NCBI GenBank assembly: GCA_903866355.1
Contig: CAIPNE010000199.1
Coordinates: 1 to 6,679 of the forward strand
Length of the DNA: 6,679 nucleotides
Direction: 5' to 3'
DNA from: an uncultured Gammaproteobacteria bacterium
Lineage (GTDB): Bacteria; Pseudomonadota; Gammaproteobacteria; Ga0077536
The notes beneath the pieces were generated by a model. It saw only the letters and a list, made by a program, of their open reading frames with translations, did not search any database and was not told the DNA's origin. Position 1 is the first letter of the stretch. The number at the start of each line of letters is the position of its first letter. Below, piece after piece: positions 5,371 to 6,679 of this stretch. A program made the position numbers and the translations under genes.

Positions 5371-6679
5371 TCAGGGCTGGACGCCGTCGATGGTGATGAC
5401 CAGCCGGCCGGTCCCGGTGTCGACCGGCCCGACCTGTCCCACCAGGTCACCGCTGCGCGGCAAGGCGTCACCGGTGCGCGAAATGCGCGCGCCCACAATC
5501 ACGCTGGAGAACTTGGACAGGCTCATTTCCGGCTGCATGGCGGTGCTGTCGTCCAGCGTGAACGTCAGCGGCAGGTCGCTGACGCGTTTGCGCAAGATCG
5601 CCAGCGGCATGCGGGGGCCCTGGGCGGCGCGCGCGAACACAAACACCGTGTCGCCAGGCGCCACCTTGCCGGCCATCGGGCCGGCCAACTGCACCACGCC
5701 ACTGACCTTGGCGCCAGCTGTGGTCACCGTGACGGGCGCCGCCGCAGGGGGTGGTGCCACTGACGCCGGCCTCGCCGTATTGGCCTGAGGTACCTGAGCC
5801 AGGTCTATGGCCGGTCCTGCGGCTGCAGGCGTCTTGCCGCTGGCGGCCTGCGCCTGCTGGATGCTGTTGTCGAGCCCGGCGGCGAACTGGCTGCCCGGTT
5901 CGGCGATCTGTTTGGCAGCGGTCCAGAACTTCAGCGCGCCGTTGTAATCCTTGCGCTCGAATGCCGCGGTGCCGGACAGGGCCAGCGCCTTCAGGTTGCG
6001 CGGATCGATCTGCAGCGCGCGTTCGGCAAGCTTGGCCGGCTCACCCACCACTCTCCGGCCCTGCAACATCGCCAGCACATCGGCGTGGTCGGCCATCAGT
6101 TGGGGGTTGTCGGGCGCAAGTGAACGGGCACGCACAAATGCCTTGTTGGCTTCGGGGAAACGCTGCATCACCGCGTAAGAACGGCCCAGCATGGTCCATG
6201 CCTCGTCGTCGCCGGGTTGGGGGCTGGTCTGGTTCTCAAGGCGGTTGGCGAGTTTGCTCACCATGCCCTCGATCTGCGCCTGGGTCATTTCGCCGTTCCC
6301 GGCGGGTTCTGCGGCCGCTTGTTGTGCCCCGGGCACATGCGCCAGCATGACCTCGGGGGTGCCCAGCGCGCCATACATCATGAAGGCGAACAGGGGCACA
6401 AATGCCCCAAGGAAGACCACGGTCCTGCCGGCGGGTGCCGCCACGGCCGGCGCCGCCAGATCCTGCTCTTCCTCTAGTGCGCGGCGTTCGATCTCGATGC
6501 GCGCCGTGCGGTACTGCGCGACGTCGAGCGCGCCGTTGACGTGTTCAGCCTCGAGCGCGGCGAGCTGCTCGCGCAATACATGGACGTTCGAGCGGCGCGC
6601 TGAATTGGCCGCCACGAGGGCACCGGAAAACTGCGACGCCCGCAGCAGCGGGGGTAGGACGAACACTAACGCCAGTGCA
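5371..6679 (-). CDS. ccmI: Cytochrome c biogenesis protein CcmI (5' end beyond window)
   Basis: The frame runs off the right edge, so the start is missing; 435 residues are visible. CcmI (CycH) is the inner-membrane chaperone of cytochrome c maturation System I that holds apocytochrome c for the CcmF/H heme ligase. The fragment opens inside the first membrane helix (ALALVFVLPPLL), followed by the cytoplasmic loop with the family signature NVHVLREQLAALEAEHVNG (about 31-49), YRTARIEIERRALEEEQ, and a second membrane helix at about 85-104. A periplasmic TPR domain follows (about 158-260: EAWTMLGRSYAVMQRFPEANKAF, then LKALALSGTAAFERKDYNGALKFW), then an Ala/Pro-rich linker (about 275-320) and the C-terminal beta-rich domain (about 322-433: VSGVVQLAG, PGDTVFVFARA, DDSTAMQPEMSLS). 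It looks intact apart from the edge. Other ccm genes would be expected beyond the right edge; ccmI would be the last gene of that operon. Confidence 0.96.
   Translation of the reverse strand, partial: ALALVFVLPPLLRASQFSGALVAANSARRSNVHVLREQLAALEAEHVNGALDVAQYRTARIEIERRALEEEQDLAAPAVAAPAGRTVVFLGAFVPLFAFMMYGALGTPEVMLAHVPGAQQAAAEPAGNGEMTQAQIEGMVSKLANRLENQTSPQPGDDEAWTMLGRSYAVMQRFPEANKAFVRARSLAPDNPQLMADHADVLAMLQGRRVVGEPAKLAERALQIDPRNLKALALSGTAAFERKDYNGALKFWTAAKQIAEPGSQFAAGLDNSIQQAQAASGKTPAAAGPAIDLAQVPQANTARPASVAPPPAAAPVTVTTAGAKVSGVVQLAGPMAGKVAPGDTVFVFARAAQGPRMPLAILRKRVSDLPLTFTLDDSTAMQPEMSLSKFSSVIVGARISRTGDALPRSGDLVGQVGPVDTGTGRLVITIDGVQP

Noticed and set aside
5751..6350. Plus-strand open frame of 199 codons opposite ccmI
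   Set aside because: The translation is Arg/Pro/Cys-rich with no recognisable domain, typical of the antisense of a GC-rich gene, and ccmI is unambiguous.

Overview
The window comes from a GC-rich proteobacterium. The cytochrome c maturation gene ccmI and the style of the M23 peptidase suggest a betaproteobacterium, probably Burkholderiales. That placement is from protein family resemblance and composition only; no rRNA or other phylogenetic marker is present.

Layout, left to right. Positions 1-3498 hold four tightly packed minus-strand genes, transcribed from right to left: a TelA-family protein (2299-3498), a TerD-family protein (1610-2290), an unrecognised helical protein of 329 residues (614-1603), and a von Willebrand factor A (VWA) protein of the TerF type (1-621, cut by the left edge). 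The gaps are 8, 6 and -8 bases, so this is almost certainly one operon. Positions 3499-3874 are a divergent intergenic region that should carry the operon promoter and the peptidase promoter. Positions 3875-5257 encode a plus-strand, membrane-anchored M23 (LytM) peptidoglycan endopeptidase. After a short convergent gap, 5371-6679 is ccmI on the minus strand, cut at its 5' end by the right edge.

The telA-terD-X-vwa cluster is a compact version of the Ter ('tellurite resistance') stress systems, in which TerD-type calcium-binding proteins, TelA-type helical proteins and VWA proteins are thought to form envelope-associated stress-sensing complexes. TerB and TerC are not in the window but could lie beyond the left edge. 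The most interesting element is the 329-residue protein. It has a proline-rich tail carrying two LFG motifs and a helical body with a stretch that resembles a conserved block of TelA, so it may be a diverged TelA relative. The TerD protein is also unusual, with a His/acid-rich insertion at its predicted metal-binding loop. The flanking peptidase and ccmI look like ordinary chromosomal housekeeping genes. Sample lines of ccmI are richer in GC than sample lines of the Ter operon, which is compatible with the operon being an accessory insertion but does not prove it.
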